Positions 16,981 to 26,090 of a stretch of DNA of 64,000 nucleotides are shown piece by piece. Every line of letters starts with the position of its first letter. Within the stretch, counting starts at the first letter, position 1. The notes under the pieces are model-generated. The model was not told where the DNA came from. It searched no databases and was given only the letters and a program-made list of their open reading frames with translations. A program made the position numbers and the translations under genes. Source of the stretch: Arthrobacter sp. ISL-28 (GTDB lineage: Bacteria > Actinomycetota > Actinomycetes > Actinomycetales > Micrococcaceae); contig NZ_JAGGPJ010000015.1 in NCBI RefSeq assembly GCF_018613875.1, positions 1 to 64,000 of the forward strand. The letters run 5' to 3'.

Positions 16981-17577
16981 GTGAGTCCGAAAGGCGAAGC
17001 AGGCGAGCTGAAGCAGCCCTCAACGGCCGGCGTAGCTGTGCCTGCAAGCGGTGCTCAGGGCCTTCTCTTCACCGAGGACCTCCCAGTCCTTGACGAGGAC
17101 GCCGGCTACCGTGGCCCCACAGCCTGCAAAGCGGCAGGCATAACTTACCGGCAACTGGACTACTGGGCCCGGACTGGCCTGGTTGAACCCGCAGTCCGCG
17201 GCGCTGCCGGCTCGGGATCGCAGCGGCTGTACGGCTTCCGCGACATCCTGGTGCTCAAGGTCGTCAAGCGGCTGCTGGACACCGGCGTTTCGCTCCAGCA
17301 GATCCGCTCCGCGGTGGAGCACCTGCGTGAGCGCGGCGTCGAGGACCTGGCGCAGATCACGTTGATGAGCGATGGCGCGAGTGTCTACGAATGTACTTCA
17401 GCTGACGAAGTCATCGACCTTGTCCAGGGCGGACAGGGTGTGTTTGGAATCGCCGTTGGCCGCGTGTGGCGCGAGGTGGAGGGCAGCCTCGCCTCCCTGC
17501 CCAGCGAGCACGCCAGCGACCAGACCTTCCCCGATGACGAACTGAGCAAGCGCCGGGCAGCCCGCAAGACCGGCTAG
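16981..17577 (+). CDS. MerR-family transcriptional regulator (Rv1830-like)
   Basis: I chose the GTG at 16981 because AAGGAGG lies 7 bases upstream; an ATG at 16963 precedes that site and is unlikely. The 198-residue protein has a MerR helix-turn-helix with GITYRQLDYWARTGLVEPAV and SQRLYGFRDILVLKVVKRLLD, then a helical C-terminus (LQQIRSAVEHLRERG, EVIDLVQGGQGVFGIAVG). It is the final member of the gcvH-garA-ftsR-nuclease-merR string but has its own upstream region. Its targets are unknown from sequence. Confidence 0.87.
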   Translation: MSPKGEAGELKQPSTAGVAVPASGAQGLLFTEDLPVLDEDAGYRGPTACKAAGITYRQLDYWARTGLVEPAVRGAAGSGSQRLYGFRDILVLKVVKRLLDTGVSLQQIRSAVEHLRERGVEDLAQITLMSDGASVYECTSADEVIDLVQGGQGVFGIAVGRVWREVEGSLASLPSEHASDQTFPDDELSKRRAARKTG

Positions 17578-17614
17578 CAGCCCGTTCCGGCGCTCCAACG
17601 CAGGGCGCTCGAGA

Positions 17615-17668
17615 GCAGCAAAGCGAAGGCCGCCTCCCCGACGGGGAAGGCGGCCTTCGCTTTGCTGC
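17615..17668. terminator. Bidirectional terminator between convergent merR and ParA/MinD genes
   Basis: A ~25-bp GC-rich inverted repeat runs from GCAGCAAAGCGAAGGCCGCC to GGCGGCCTTCGCTTTGCTGC, with a CCCCGACGGGG tip. It lies between two convergent stops and can work in both directions. Confidence 0.85.
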
Positions 17669-17677
17669 GTTGCTTCT

Positions 17678-18502
17678 CTAGCGGCTGCTGCGGCTGCGGC
17701 CGCCCGCCCTGCCAGCCGACATCAGATTGCCCAAGAGGGTGTCGAACAGCCCGGCCGCGGACTTGGCGGAATCGCCAGGCCAATGGTGGATGGCATGCGC
17801 AGCGCCCTGGATCTGCTGCCAGTTCGCCTGTTCCGGAATATGGGGGGTCAGGAGGAGATCGCCGAACATCGACTGCATCTCGGCCAGGCGGAACGCATGT
17901 TCGGAGGACCCGGACCGCACACGGTTTGCGACAATGCCGGCCGGGGAGAGGCTGGGGGCGAATTCCTGACGGAACAGCTGGATGGCTCGCATGGTGCGCT
18001 CCGTCCCTGCAACGGAAAACAGGCCGGGCTCGGCGACGAGGGCCACCTTGGTGCTCGCGGACCAGGCCATGCGGGTCAGACCGTTCAGGGAGGGCGGGCA
18101 GTCCACCAGAACCAGCTCGTATTTGTCTGCTCCCGTGAGGACGGCGGACAACCGGCGGAGGTCCCTTTTGCCCAGATCGGGGCGGTCATATATTCCCGTG
18201 TAGGCCGATCCGACAGCCACATCCAGGACCGCCGGGCCGGAGCCGTTGCTTTCCGCCCGCTGCGTCCAGCCGCTCGCAACAACGTTTTCGGGAAGCCGGG
18301 CTTTACGGGGGTTCTTGAGCATCCGGGCGATGTCCAGCGTGTCGCTCGGCTGCACTCCCAATGCGGTACTGGCGTCGGCGTGCGGATCCAGGTCCACCAC
18401 GAGCGTTGGAATGCCGGCGGCCAGGGCCGCAGACGCCAGTCCGGTTGTCACCGATGTCTTACCGACACCGCCTTTGAGGCTGCTGATGCTGACTACTTGC
18501 AC
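17678..18502 (-). CDS. Orphan ParA/MinD-family ATPase
   Basis: The preferred start is the GTG at 18502 (VQVVSISSLKGG); an upstream TTG at 18514 is open. The 274-residue protein has a deviant Walker A SSLKGGVGKTSVTTGL, VDLDPHADASTALG and Walker B LVLVDCPPSLNGL, so it is a ParA-type ATPase. The C-terminus is Arg/Ser/Gly rich. There is no ParB partner, and the gene stands alone between terminators and pyc. Relatives in actinobacteria are annotated only as ParA family; a role in positioning cellular cargo or in polar growth is possible but unproven. Confidence 0.82.
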   Translation of the reverse strand: MQVVSISSLKGGVGKTSVTTGLASAALAAGIPTLVVDLDPHADASTALGVQPSDTLDIARMLKNPRKARLPENVVASGWTQRAESNGSGPAVLDVAVGSAYTGIYDRPDLGKRDLRRLSAVLTGADKYELVLVDCPPSLNGLTRMAWSASTKVALVAEPGLFSVAGTERTMRAIQLFRQEFAPSLSPAGIVANRVRSGSSEHAFRLAEMQSMFGDLLLTPHIPEQANWQQIQGAAHAIHHWPGDSAKSAAGLFDTLLGNLMSAGRAGGRSRSSR

Positions 18503-18808
18503 TTGAAAAACCAATACCTAACGCCGGTTGCCGTGTTGGGGGTAGTTTCCGTTCCGGCACTGCCGGAACCGGCGACAGGCTTCCGCCGCCCCATTCATCA
18601 TATGTGGACCCGGCGCCTAAACCCTTCTCATCCGGCCCGGCATGGCTCACCGACGCACCGTTCCGGCGTCAGGCCTGGGGCGGGGTGATTGTGGCCGCGA
18701 CATGACGGATAATTTGTGACGGTGGACACAAAGATTTGTGTTTCAATACGCGCGTCTTACACACTGTGACGACACTTACCGAACCACCCGCGATGATGCA
18801 GGAGAAGT
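18503..18808. promoter_or_regulatory. Divergent region upstream of pyc with palindrome ACACAAAGATTTGTGT
   Basis: The 306-bp region between the ParA-like gene and pyc contains a perfect inverted repeat ACACAAA-GA-TTTGTGT at 18726-18741, 68 bp upstream of the pyc ATG. It is a good candidate operator for anaplerotic control. GCAGGAG precedes the pyc ATG as ribosome site. No small gene is supported. Confidence 0.5.
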
Positions 18809-21800
18809 ATGTTTTCCAAGATTCTGGTGGCCAACCGCGGCGAGATCGCAATCCGTGCTTTCCGCGCAGGCTACGAACTCGGTGCCAAGACCGTCGCCGT
18901 GTTCCCCAACGAGGACCGTAACTCGATCCATCGCCAGAAGGCCGACGAGGCATACCTCATCGGCGAAGAGGGCCACCCCGTACGGGCATACCTGGACGTT
19001 GACGAGGTCATCCGGGTCGCCAAGGAATCCGGAGCCGACGCCATTTACCCCGGCTATGGCTTCCTGTCCGAGAACCCGGACCTGGCCCGTGCCGCCAAGA
19101 ACGCCGGCATTACCTTCGTCGGGCCCCCGGCTGAGGTCCTGGAACTCGCCGGCAACAAGGTTGCCGCGCTGGAGGCTGCCCGCAAGGCCGGCGTCCCCGT
19201 ACTGAAGTCGAGCGCGCCCTCCAAGGACCTCGACGAACTCATCGCCGCTGCGGATGAAATCGGCTTCCCGATCTTCGCGAAGGCAGTTGCAGGCGGCGGC
19301 GGACGCGGCATGCGCCGCGTCGATACCCGCGAAGCGCTGCCCGAGGCGCTGCAGTCCGCCATGCGTGAGGCCGACGCTGCGTTCGGCGACCCCACCATGT
19401 TCCTGGAGCAGGCCGTGCTCCGTCCCCGGCACATCGAAGTGCAGATCCTGGCCGACGCCGAAGGCAACGTCATGCATCTCTTCGAGCGTGACTGCTCTAT
19501 CCAGCGCCGCCACCAGAAGGTTATCGAGATCGCCCCGGCGCCCAACCTCGACGAGGGCATCCGCCAGGCCCTGTACCGCGACGCTGTGAAGTTTGCCAAG
19601 GCGCTGAACTACGTCAACGCAGGTACCGTCGAATTCTTGGTGGACACGGTAGGGGAGCGCGCCGGCCAGCACGTCTTCATCGAAATGAACCCGCGCATCC
19701 AGGTGGAGCACACGGTCACCGAAGAGGTCACCGACGTCGACCTGGTCCAGGCGCAGATGCGGATCGCCTCGGGCGAAACCCTGGCCGACCTCGGCCTGTC
19801 GCAGGAGACGGTCTTCCTCAAGGGCGCGGCGCTGCAGTCCCGCATCACCACCGAGGATCCGGCCAACGGCTTCCGCCCCGACGTCGGAAAGATCACCGGC
19901 TACCGCTCTGCCGGCGGCGCCGGTGTCAGGCTCGACGGCGGCACTGTCTACTCGGGTGCCGAAATCAGCCCCCACTTCGACTCCATGCTCGTCAAGCTCA
20001 CCTGCCGCGGCAGGGACTACCCCGCCGCAGTAGCCCGTGCGCGCCGGGCTCTCGCAGAATTCCGAATCCGCGGCGTCTCCACCAACATTTCGTTCCTGCA
20101 GGCTGTGCTGGACGACCCTGACTTCATCGCGGGTGATGTGGCCACGTCGTTCATCGACGAGCGCCCTCAGCTGCTGAAGGCCCGCGTTTCAGCCGACCGC
20201 GGCACCAAGCTGCTGACCTGGCTGGCTGAGGTCACCGTCAACAAGCCGAACGGTGAGCTCAAAGTCCACACCGACCCCGCCGAGAAGCTTCCGGCCATGA
20301 AGGGGAGCGAGCCGCAGCCGGGCTCCCGCCAGCGTCTGCAGGAACTGGGCCCGGAAGGTTTCGCGCGTGCCCTGCGTGAGCAGAAGGCCGTAGCGGTCAC
20401 GGACACTACCTTCCGCGACGCCCACCAGTCGTTGCTGGCCACCCGCGTCCGCACCAGGGACCTCGTTGCCGCCGCCCCCGCTGTGTCCTCGCTGTTGCCG
20501 GAACTGCTGTCCGTCGAGGCCTGGGGCGGCGCCACCTACGACGTCGCCCTGCGCTTCCTCGGCGAGGACCCGTGGGACCGCCTGGCCGCACTGCGGAAAG
20601 CCATGCCAAACATCTGCCTGCAGATGCTGCTCCGCGGCCGGAACACCGTGGGCTACACGCCGTACCCGGAGGAAGTGACGGAGGCCTTCGTTAACGAGGC
20701 GGCCGCCACGGGCATCGACATCTTCCGCATCTTCGATGCGCTGAACGACGTCAACCAGATGGCTCCGGCGATCCGCGCAGTGCGCGCCACCGGCACCGCC
20801 GTCGCCGAAGTGGCTCTCTGCTACACCGGCGACATGCTGGACCCGAACGAGAAGCTGTACACGCTGGACTACTACCTCCAGCTGGCGGACAGGATCGTCG
20901 AGGCAGGCGCGCACATCCTCGCCATCAAGGACATGGCAGGCCTGCTGCGTCCAGCGGCTGCCGCCAAGCTCGTGGCGGCGCTCCGGGAACGGTTCGACCT
21001 CCCCGTCCACCTGCACACCCACGACACCGCCGGCGGACAGCTCGCCACCCTGTTCGCGGCAGTTGATGCCGGTGTTGATGCCGTCGACGTCGCCTCGGCA
21101 TCCCTGGCCGGAACCACGAGCCAGCCGTCCGCCTCCGCCCTGGTCGCAGCCCTGGCGCACACCGAGCGCGACACCGGCCTGAGCCTCGCCAACGTCAGCT
21201 CCCTGGAACCCTACTGGGAAGCCGTGCGACGCGTGTACGCCCCGTTCGAGTCCGGCCTGCCGGGCCCAACAGGCCGCGTCTACCAGCACGAAATCCCCGG
21301 CGGGCAGCTGTCCAACCTCCGCCAGCAGGCCATGGCGCTGGGCCTGGGCGAACGCTTCGAGGCCATCGAGGACATGTACACCGCCGCGGACCGCATCCTC
21401 GGCCACCTGGTAAAGGTCACACCGTCCTCCAAGGTGGTGGGCGACCTCGCCCTGCACCTTGTCGGGCTGAACGCCGATCCTGCGGACTTCGAAGAGAGCC
21501 CGCAGAACTACGACATCCCGGACTCGGTCATCGGCTTCCTGTCAGGCGAGCTCGGCGATCCTCCCGGAGGCTGGCCGGAACCGTTCCGCACCAAGGCACT
21601 GCAGGGGCGGAGCATCAAGGTCCGCGACGCTGAGCTAAGCGCAGAAGACAGCGCAGCGCTAAAGAGTGACTCAAAGACCCGGCAGGAGACGCTGAACCGC
21701 CTGCTCTTCGCCGGCCCCACCAAGGACTACCAGAAGAGCGTGGAAACGTACGGCAACGTTTCCGTCCTGGACACGCGCGACTACCTTTACGGTCTGCAGC

Positions 21801-22204
21801 GCGGCCAGGAGCACGTGATCCAGCTGGAGAAGGGTGTCCGCCTCATCGCCTCGCTGGAGGCCGTCTCGGAGCCGGACGAGAAGGGCATGCGCACCGTCAT
21901 GTGCACGCTCAACGGCCAGTCCCGTCCGGTCGCGGTCCGCGACAAGTCCGTGGTCAGCAACGTCAAGGCAGCCGAGAAGGCCGATCCCGCCCAGCCGGGT
22001 CAGGTGGCTGCCCCGTTTGCCGGCGCCGTCACAGTGACCGTCAAGGTGGGAGACACGGTCAAGGCCGGTGACACCGTCGCCACGATCGAGGCCATGAAGA
22101 TGGAGGCATCCATCACGACGCCGGTTGCCGGCAAGGTGACGCGGCTGGCCATTTCCGCTGTGGAACAGGTACAGGGCGGAGACCTGCTGCTCGTGGTCGA
22201 GTAG
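18809..22204 (+). CDS. pyc: Pyruvate carboxylase
   Basis: This 1131-residue biotin enzyme carboxylates pyruvate to oxaloacetate with ATP and bicarbonate, refilling the TCA cycle. All parts are present in order: biotin carboxylase (about 1-450, starting FSKILVANRGEIAIRAFRA, with AVAGGGGRGMR and EMNPRIQVEHTVTEE); carboxyltransferase (about 530-800, with TTFRDAHQSLLATRVRT, the allosteric/PC tetramerisation part after it); and the C-terminal biotinyl domain (EAMKMEAS, biotin lysine 1097). It is monocistronic with its own terminator. It fits with the methylcitrate and dicarboxylate genes at the window start in balancing C3/C4 acids. Confidence 0.97.
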   Translation: MFSKILVANRGEIAIRAFRAGYELGAKTVAVFPNEDRNSIHRQKADEAYLIGEEGHPVRAYLDVDEVIRVAKESGADAIYPGYGFLSENPDLARAAKNAGITFVGPPAEVLELAGNKVAALEAARKAGVPVLKSSAPSKDLDELIAAADEIGFPIFAKAVAGGGGRGMRRVDTREALPEALQSAMREADAAFGDPTMFLEQAVLRPRHIEVQILADAEGNVMHLFERDCSIQRRHQKVIEIAPAPNLDEGIRQALYRDAVKFAKALNYVNAGTVEFLVDTVGERAGQHVFIEMNPRIQVEHTVTEEVTDVDLVQAQMRIASGETLADLGLSQETVFLKGAALQSRITTEDPANGFRPDVGKITGYRSAGGAGVRLDGGTVYSGAEISPHFDSMLVKLTCRGRDYPAAVARARRALAEFRIRGVSTNISFLQAVLDDPDFIAGDVATSFIDERPQLLKARVSADRGTKLLTWLAEVTVNKPNGELKVHTDPAEKLPAMKGSEPQPGSRQRLQELGPEGFARALREQKAVAVTDTTFRDAHQSLLATRVRTRDLVAAAPAVSSLLPELLSVEAWGGATYDVALRFLGEDPWDRLAALRKAMPNICLQMLLRGRNTVGYTPYPEEVTEAFVNEAAATGIDIFRIFDALNDVNQMAPAIRAVRATGTAVAEVALCYTGDMLDPNEKLYTLDYYLQLADRIVEAGAHILAIKDMAGLLRPAAAAKLVAALRERFDLPVHLHTHDTAGGQLATLFAAVDAGVDAVDVASASLAGTTSQPSASALVAALAHTERDTGLSLANVSSLEPYWEAVRRVYAPFESGLPGPTGRVYQHEIPGGQLSNLRQQAMALGLGERFEAIEDMYTAADRILGHLVKVTPSSKVVGDLALHLVGLNADPADFEESPQNYDIPDSVIGFLSGELGDPPGGWPEPFRTKALQGRSIKVRDAELSAEDSAALKSDSKTRQETLNRLLFAGPTKDYQKSVETYGNVSVLDTRDYLYGLQRGQEHVIQLEKGVRLIASLEAVSEPDEKGMRTVMCTLNGQSRPVAVRDKSVVSNVKAAEKADPAQPGQVAAPFAGAVTVTVKVGDTVKAGDTVATIEAMKMEASITTPVAGKVTRLAISAVEQVQGGDLLLVVE

Positions 22205-22234
22205 GAGTCGGTCGAGTAGCGGCCAGCCCGACGC

Positions 22235-22270
22235 AAAGAGCCCCGCAGGAGAATTCCGGCGGGGCTCTTT
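22235..22270 (+). terminator. Rho-independent terminator of pyc
   Basis: AAAGAGCCCCGC pairs perfectly with GCGGGGCTCTTT (12 bp), 31 bp after the pyc stop. Because fadD converges on it, it may act on both strands. Confidence 0.88.
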
Positions 22271-22335
22271 CGTACCGCTTTTGCTGGCTTAGTCGTGCAT
22301 GCTGGCTTTGGTGTGCCCGCTTTCGCGGGCAGGAG

Positions 22336-24156
22336 CTAGGCTCGCGTGGGTTTCGGCGCGGCGTACATTTCGTCGATGACTGACTCGAAGTCCTTCATGA
22401 CCTGCGCCCGCTTGACCTTCATGGACGGGGTCAGGTGGCCGGAGGCCTCGGTGAAGTCGCGCGGCACGATCCGGAACGACTTGATGGCCTCCGCCTGGGA
22501 GACGGACTGGTTCGCGCTGTTGATCAGTTCCTGCACCGCAGCCCTCACGGTGTCGTTATCGGCTGCTTCCGTAATGGACGTTTCCGCAGGCAGCCCATGC
22601 CGCTGCAGCCATCCCGGAAGGGCTTCCTCGTCGAGCGTTACGAGAGCACCGATGAATGGCCGGTTGTCGCCCACCACAAGTACTTGGGACACCAGTGCGT
22701 CGGCACGGATCTGGTCTTCAAGCAGGGCAGGGATCACGTTCTTGCCTCCGGCCGTTACGATGATCTCCTTCTTCCGGCCCGTGATCGCCAGGAAGCCGTC
22801 GGCATCGAGTTGCCCGATGTCTCCCGTGCGGAACCAGCCGTCGACGAATGCCTCGGCCGTCAGGTCATCGCGCTTGTAGTAGCCCTTCATGACGCAGACA
22901 CCCTTGGTGAGGATCTCGCCGTCGTCGGCAATTCTTACGGTATTCCCGGGAAGTGGTGCTCCAACGGTGCCGATCTTAATCCGCTCGGGCGTGTTGACGC
23001 TGACCGGGGCCGTGGTCTCGGTGAGGCCATAGCCCTCCAGGATCTGCAGCCCGATGCCCTGGAAGAAGTGGCCAAGCCGCTCGCCCAGCGGACCGCCGCC
23101 GGACACCGCGTGCGCCACGTGGCCGCCCATGGCGGCCCGGAGTTTGCCGTAGACGAGCTTGTCGAAGAGGGCGTGCCTGATCTTCAGCCCGACGCCCACG
23201 TTGCCGTCCTGGCGGGCACGGGAGTAGGCGATGGCCGTGTCCGCTGCCTTGTGGAAGATGGCTCCCTTGCCGCCGTCTTCGGCCTTGGTCATCGCGGAGT
23301 TGTACACCTTTTCGAAGACGCGCGGCACGGCAAGGATGAAGGTGGGCTTGTAGCTCTGCAGGTCAGGCAGCAGGTGCTTGATGTCAGGCGTGTGGGCGAC
23401 CGTAACGCCAGCCCCCACGGCGAGGACTGAGATGAACCGTGCGAACACGTGCGCCATCGGGAGGAACATGATGGTCCGCGCCTGCTCGTTAACGATCTGG
23501 CGCAGGGACGTGGCCAGTGCATTCTCCGTGAGTTCAACAAAGTTTCCGTGCGTTAGTTCGCAGCCCTTGGGCCGTCCCGTGGTTCCGGAGGTGTAGATAA
23601 TCGTGGCGACGTCGCCCAGCCCGGCCGTGCTACGGCGCATCTCGAGTTCGTCATCGCTGACGTCTTCTCCGGCCTCCCGGAGGGCATCCAGTCCTCCACC
23701 TTCAAGCTGCCAGACGTGGGTGAGGGCCGTGAGCCCTTCGGATGTGGCCGCCTGCCTGATGACGTTTTCGTGATGGCCGGACTCGCCGAAGGCGGCCACC
23801 GCGCCTGAATCTCCCAGGTTCCAGGCGACCTGCGAGGGGGAGGACGTCTCGTAGATGGGAACGGACACGCCGCCGGCGAACCAGACGGCGAAGTCGATCA
23901 GCGCCCATTCGTAGCGAGTCCGGGACATGATTCCCACCCGGTCCCCGGCTTTCACGCCGCTGGCCACGAGCCCCTTCGCCAGGGCGGAGACATCCGCCAG
24001 GAAGTCACTGGCAACGACGTCCTGCCACTGTCCGCCGGCATCCAGCCGGGAAAACAGCGCCGGACTAGACGGCTTGGCCGCCTGGCGCACTAAAAGGTCC
24101 GTGATGTTGGTGTCCGGGGGGACGTTGACCAGGGGCGGAACACTGAATTCGCGCAC
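22336..24156 (-). CDS. Long-chain acyl-CoA synthetase (FadD15-like)
   Basis: The 606-residue AMP-forming ligase activates fatty acids to acyl-CoA. Visible motifs are IIYTSGTTGRPKGCELTHGN (ATP/AMP P-loop), EGYGLTETTAPVSVN, DGWFRTGDIGQLD and ITGRKKEIIVTAGGKNV. These are characteristic of long-chain fatty-acyl-CoA ligases of the FadD15/FAA1 type. The GTG start at 24156 is preceded by AAAGGAGC. About 80 bp upstream lies the perfect palindrome GTTACTGGCCAGTAAC, a probable TetR-type operator. It converges on pyc. Confidence 0.92.
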   Translation of the reverse strand: MREFSVPPLVNVPPDTNITDLLVRQAAKPSSPALFSRLDAGGQWQDVVASDFLADVSALAKGLVASGVKAGDRVGIMSRTRYEWALIDFAVWFAGGVSVPIYETSSPSQVAWNLGDSGAVAAFGESGHHENVIRQAATSEGLTALTHVWQLEGGGLDALREAGEDVSDDELEMRRSTAGLGDVATIIYTSGTTGRPKGCELTHGNFVELTENALATSLRQIVNEQARTIMFLPMAHVFARFISVLAVGAGVTVAHTPDIKHLLPDLQSYKPTFILAVPRVFEKVYNSAMTKAEDGGKGAIFHKAADTAIAYSRARQDGNVGVGLKIRHALFDKLVYGKLRAAMGGHVAHAVSGGGPLGERLGHFFQGIGLQILEGYGLTETTAPVSVNTPERIKIGTVGAPLPGNTVRIADDGEILTKGVCVMKGYYKRDDLTAEAFVDGWFRTGDIGQLDADGFLAITGRKKEIIVTAGGKNVIPALLEDQIRADALVSQVLVVGDNRPFIGALVTLDEEALPGWLQRHGLPAETSITEAADNDTVRAAVQELINSANQSVSQAEAIKSFRIVPRDFTEASGHLTPSMKVKRAQVMKDFESVIDEMYAAPKPTRA

Positions 24157-24235
24157 GATAGCTCCTTTGAGATCCGTAGGCCGCTGCGGCTAGTCCTAAC
24201 CTTAGTACTCCGCCACCTGGGCCACGGGACATTCG

Positions 24236-24251
24236 GTTACTGGCCAGTAAC
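24236..24251. promoter_or_regulatory. Perfect 16-bp palindrome upstream of fadD
   Basis: GTTACTGGCCAGTAAC is a perfect inverted repeat in the 171-bp gap between fadD (leftward) and the ROK kinase (rightward). Its form fits a TetR-family operator. Lipid-metabolism genes in actinobacteria are commonly controlled this way, but no regulator gene is adjacent. Confidence 0.55.
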
Positions 24252-24327
24252 ATTACGGTAGAGCACGGTTCGCGCCAAGAGGTCATGACCAGCCACGGCC
24301 CCTGCCGGGCCCCTAGAATGGGGAATT

Positions 24328-25434
24328 ATGCAGCCTTCCCCGTCGAGTGAACAGCCCGGATCGTCCAGCCCCACGCGCCATTATGGACCTCGGGCGTGGC
24401 GGCGCGGCTCGCTGGGCAATCAGGCAGGCGGCACGCCCCGGCGGATGTTCCGGGATCACCTGCGTCCCGCGGGCTCCGGGCTGGCCATAGGCATCGACAT
24501 CGGCGGGACGAAGGTTGCGGCAGGTGTGGTCGACGCAGACGGAACGATTCTCAGCGAAGCCAGGCGGTCCACGCCGGGAAGCGACCCGCGTGCCGTCGAA
24601 CAGGTCATCGTCGAACTGGTCGAGGAATTGAGCCGCGGCGCCCGCATCAGGTCTGTGGGCATTGGCGCCGCCGGCTGGATGGATCTGGACGGCGGCACGG
24701 TTCTCTTCAGCCCGCACCTGGCATGGCGCAACGAACCCCTGAGGGATAACCTGCAGCGGCTTCTTCGGCGTCCCGTCATGCTGGCAAACGACGCCGATGC
24801 CGCCGCCTGGGCCGAGTGGCGGTTTGGTGCCGGGCAGGGCCAGGACCGCCTGGTGTGCATCACGCTGGGGACGGGTATTGGCGGGGCCATGGTGATGGAC
24901 GGTCGCGTCGAACGGGGACGGTTCGGCGTCGCCGGCGAATTCGGTCATCAGATCATCATGCCCGGCGGCCACCGCTGCGAATGCGGTAACCGCGGCTGCT
25001 GGGAACAGTACGCATCCGGCAACGCCCTGGGCCGGGAGGCCCGCGAGCTCGCCCTAGCCAATTCCCCCGTGGCCCAGGAGCTCCTCAAAGCCGTGGACGG
25101 ACATCCGGAGCGCATCACGGGAACGACGGTGACCGAGCTGGCCATCAGCGGGGACGCGGCGTCGAAGGAACTGCTGGAAGACGTGGGGGACTGGCTGGGA
25201 CTGGGGCTGGCAAACCTGGCCGCAGCACTGGACCCCGGAAAATTCGTGATCGGCGGGGGACTCTGCGCTGCAGGTGAGCTGCTCGTAGCACCGGCCCGCA
25301 AGGCCTTTTCCCGGAACCTCACCGGACGAGGGTTCCGGCCAGCCGCTGAGATCGCCCTGGCGGCCCTGGGACCCAACGCCGGCCTTATCGGCGCCGCCGA
25401 CCTGTCCCGAGTGAGCAACCGTACGCATATTTGA
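24328..25434 (+). CDS. ROK-family glucokinase
   Basis: The 368-residue protein has an ATP-binding DIGGTK motif at residues 57-62 (AIGIDIGGTKVAAGVV), the catalytic ANDADAAAWAEW segment, and the ROK zinc motif CECGNRGCWEQYASG. These identify a ROK sugar kinase, most likely glucokinase producing glucose-6-phosphate. There is no N-terminal helix-turn-helix, so it is an enzyme rather than a ROK repressor. The ATG at 24328 has GGGGA five bases upstream; the first ~50 residues are low-complexity, and a later start at residue 40 (MFRDHL) cannot be excluded. Confidence 0.88.
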   Translation: MQPSPSSEQPGSSSPTRHYGPRAWRRGSLGNQAGGTPRRMFRDHLRPAGSGLAIGIDIGGTKVAAGVVDADGTILSEARRSTPGSDPRAVEQVIVELVEELSRGARIRSVGIGAAGWMDLDGGTVLFSPHLAWRNEPLRDNLQRLLRRPVMLANDADAAAWAEWRFGAGQGQDRLVCITLGTGIGGAMVMDGRVERGRFGVAGEFGHQIIMPGGHRCECGNRGCWEQYASGNALGREARELALANSPVAQELLKAVDGHPERITGTTVTELAISGDAASKELLEDVGDWLGLGLANLAAALDPGKFVIGGGLCAAGELLVAPARKAFSRNLTGRGFRPAAEIALAALGPNAGLIGAADLSRVSNRTHI

Positions 25435-25481
25435 TCCGGCCTTGCCGGAACTGTTGACCTTGCTTGGACGCGCGACCTTGT

Positions 25482-26090
25482 TTAGACGCGCGCGCCGTCG
25501 TCGTTTTCGTCCTTCTCCTGGGGCAGTTTCATGATCAGGTACACCACCGCCCCCACGAAGGTGACCACCATGCCGAGGATTGCCAGGACCGGCGCTGAGC
25601 GCCAGAACATCGCCGACAGCACCAGGGCTACAGGAGCGCCCACCGCGCCAAGCCACGCCAGCATGGTCAGGGGATCGATGCCGGAAAGACTGGGCGGATC
25701 CTCCGGCACGAATTCGCCGTCATCATCCACGCCATAGTCGCGGGGCCCCTCCGGCTCGACCGGGCCTTGGGCGTCGGCGGTCTCGGCTGCTCGCTGGCGG
25801 GCGGCCGCCTGCTGCCGCTCTTCAGCCGACAACTCCCTGGGCGCGCCGGCCCGCGGGGCCAGCCCCAGGGGATCAAAGTCAGTGAACCGTTTGGCAGGGC
25901 TGTCAGGGGTGGAGCCTGGCTCGGTGCCGCCCGCCTGGGGAGAGTTCCCGGGCCCGCTGTCACCGCCATCGGCACTTGTTTCGGCACCAAAACTGGAAGT
26001 GTCCGCTTCGAGCCTCGCCACCAGGTCAAGCCAGACGGCGTCGTCTTGGTTGGCGCTGGGGTCGGACGAATTTGAATCAGGCCTATTCAT
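25482..26090 (-). CDS. Hypothetical membrane protein with disordered N-terminus
   Basis: I do not recognise this 202-residue protein beyond its layout. Residues 1-125 are rich in Asp, Ser, Gly, Pro and Glu and look disordered. Two hydrophobic helices follow (MLAWLGAVGAPVALVLSAMF and VLAILGMVVTFVGAVVYLIM), and the protein ends in a charged QEKDENDD tail. The ATG overlaps the end of the esterase gene by 8 bp, so it is the last gene of a three-gene leftward operon with two esterases. Similar proteins occur in other Micrococcaceae, judging by the layout; function unknown. Confidence 0.8.
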   Translation of the reverse strand: MNRPDSNSSDPSANQDDAVWLDLVARLEADTSSFGAETSADGGDSGPGNSPQAGGTEPGSTPDSPAKRFTDFDPLGLAPRAGAPRELSAEERQQAAARQRAAETADAQGPVEPEGPRDYGVDDDGEFVPEDPPSLSGIDPLTMLAWLGAVGAPVALVLSAMFWRSAPVLAILGMVVTFVGAVVYLIMKLPQEKDENDDGARV

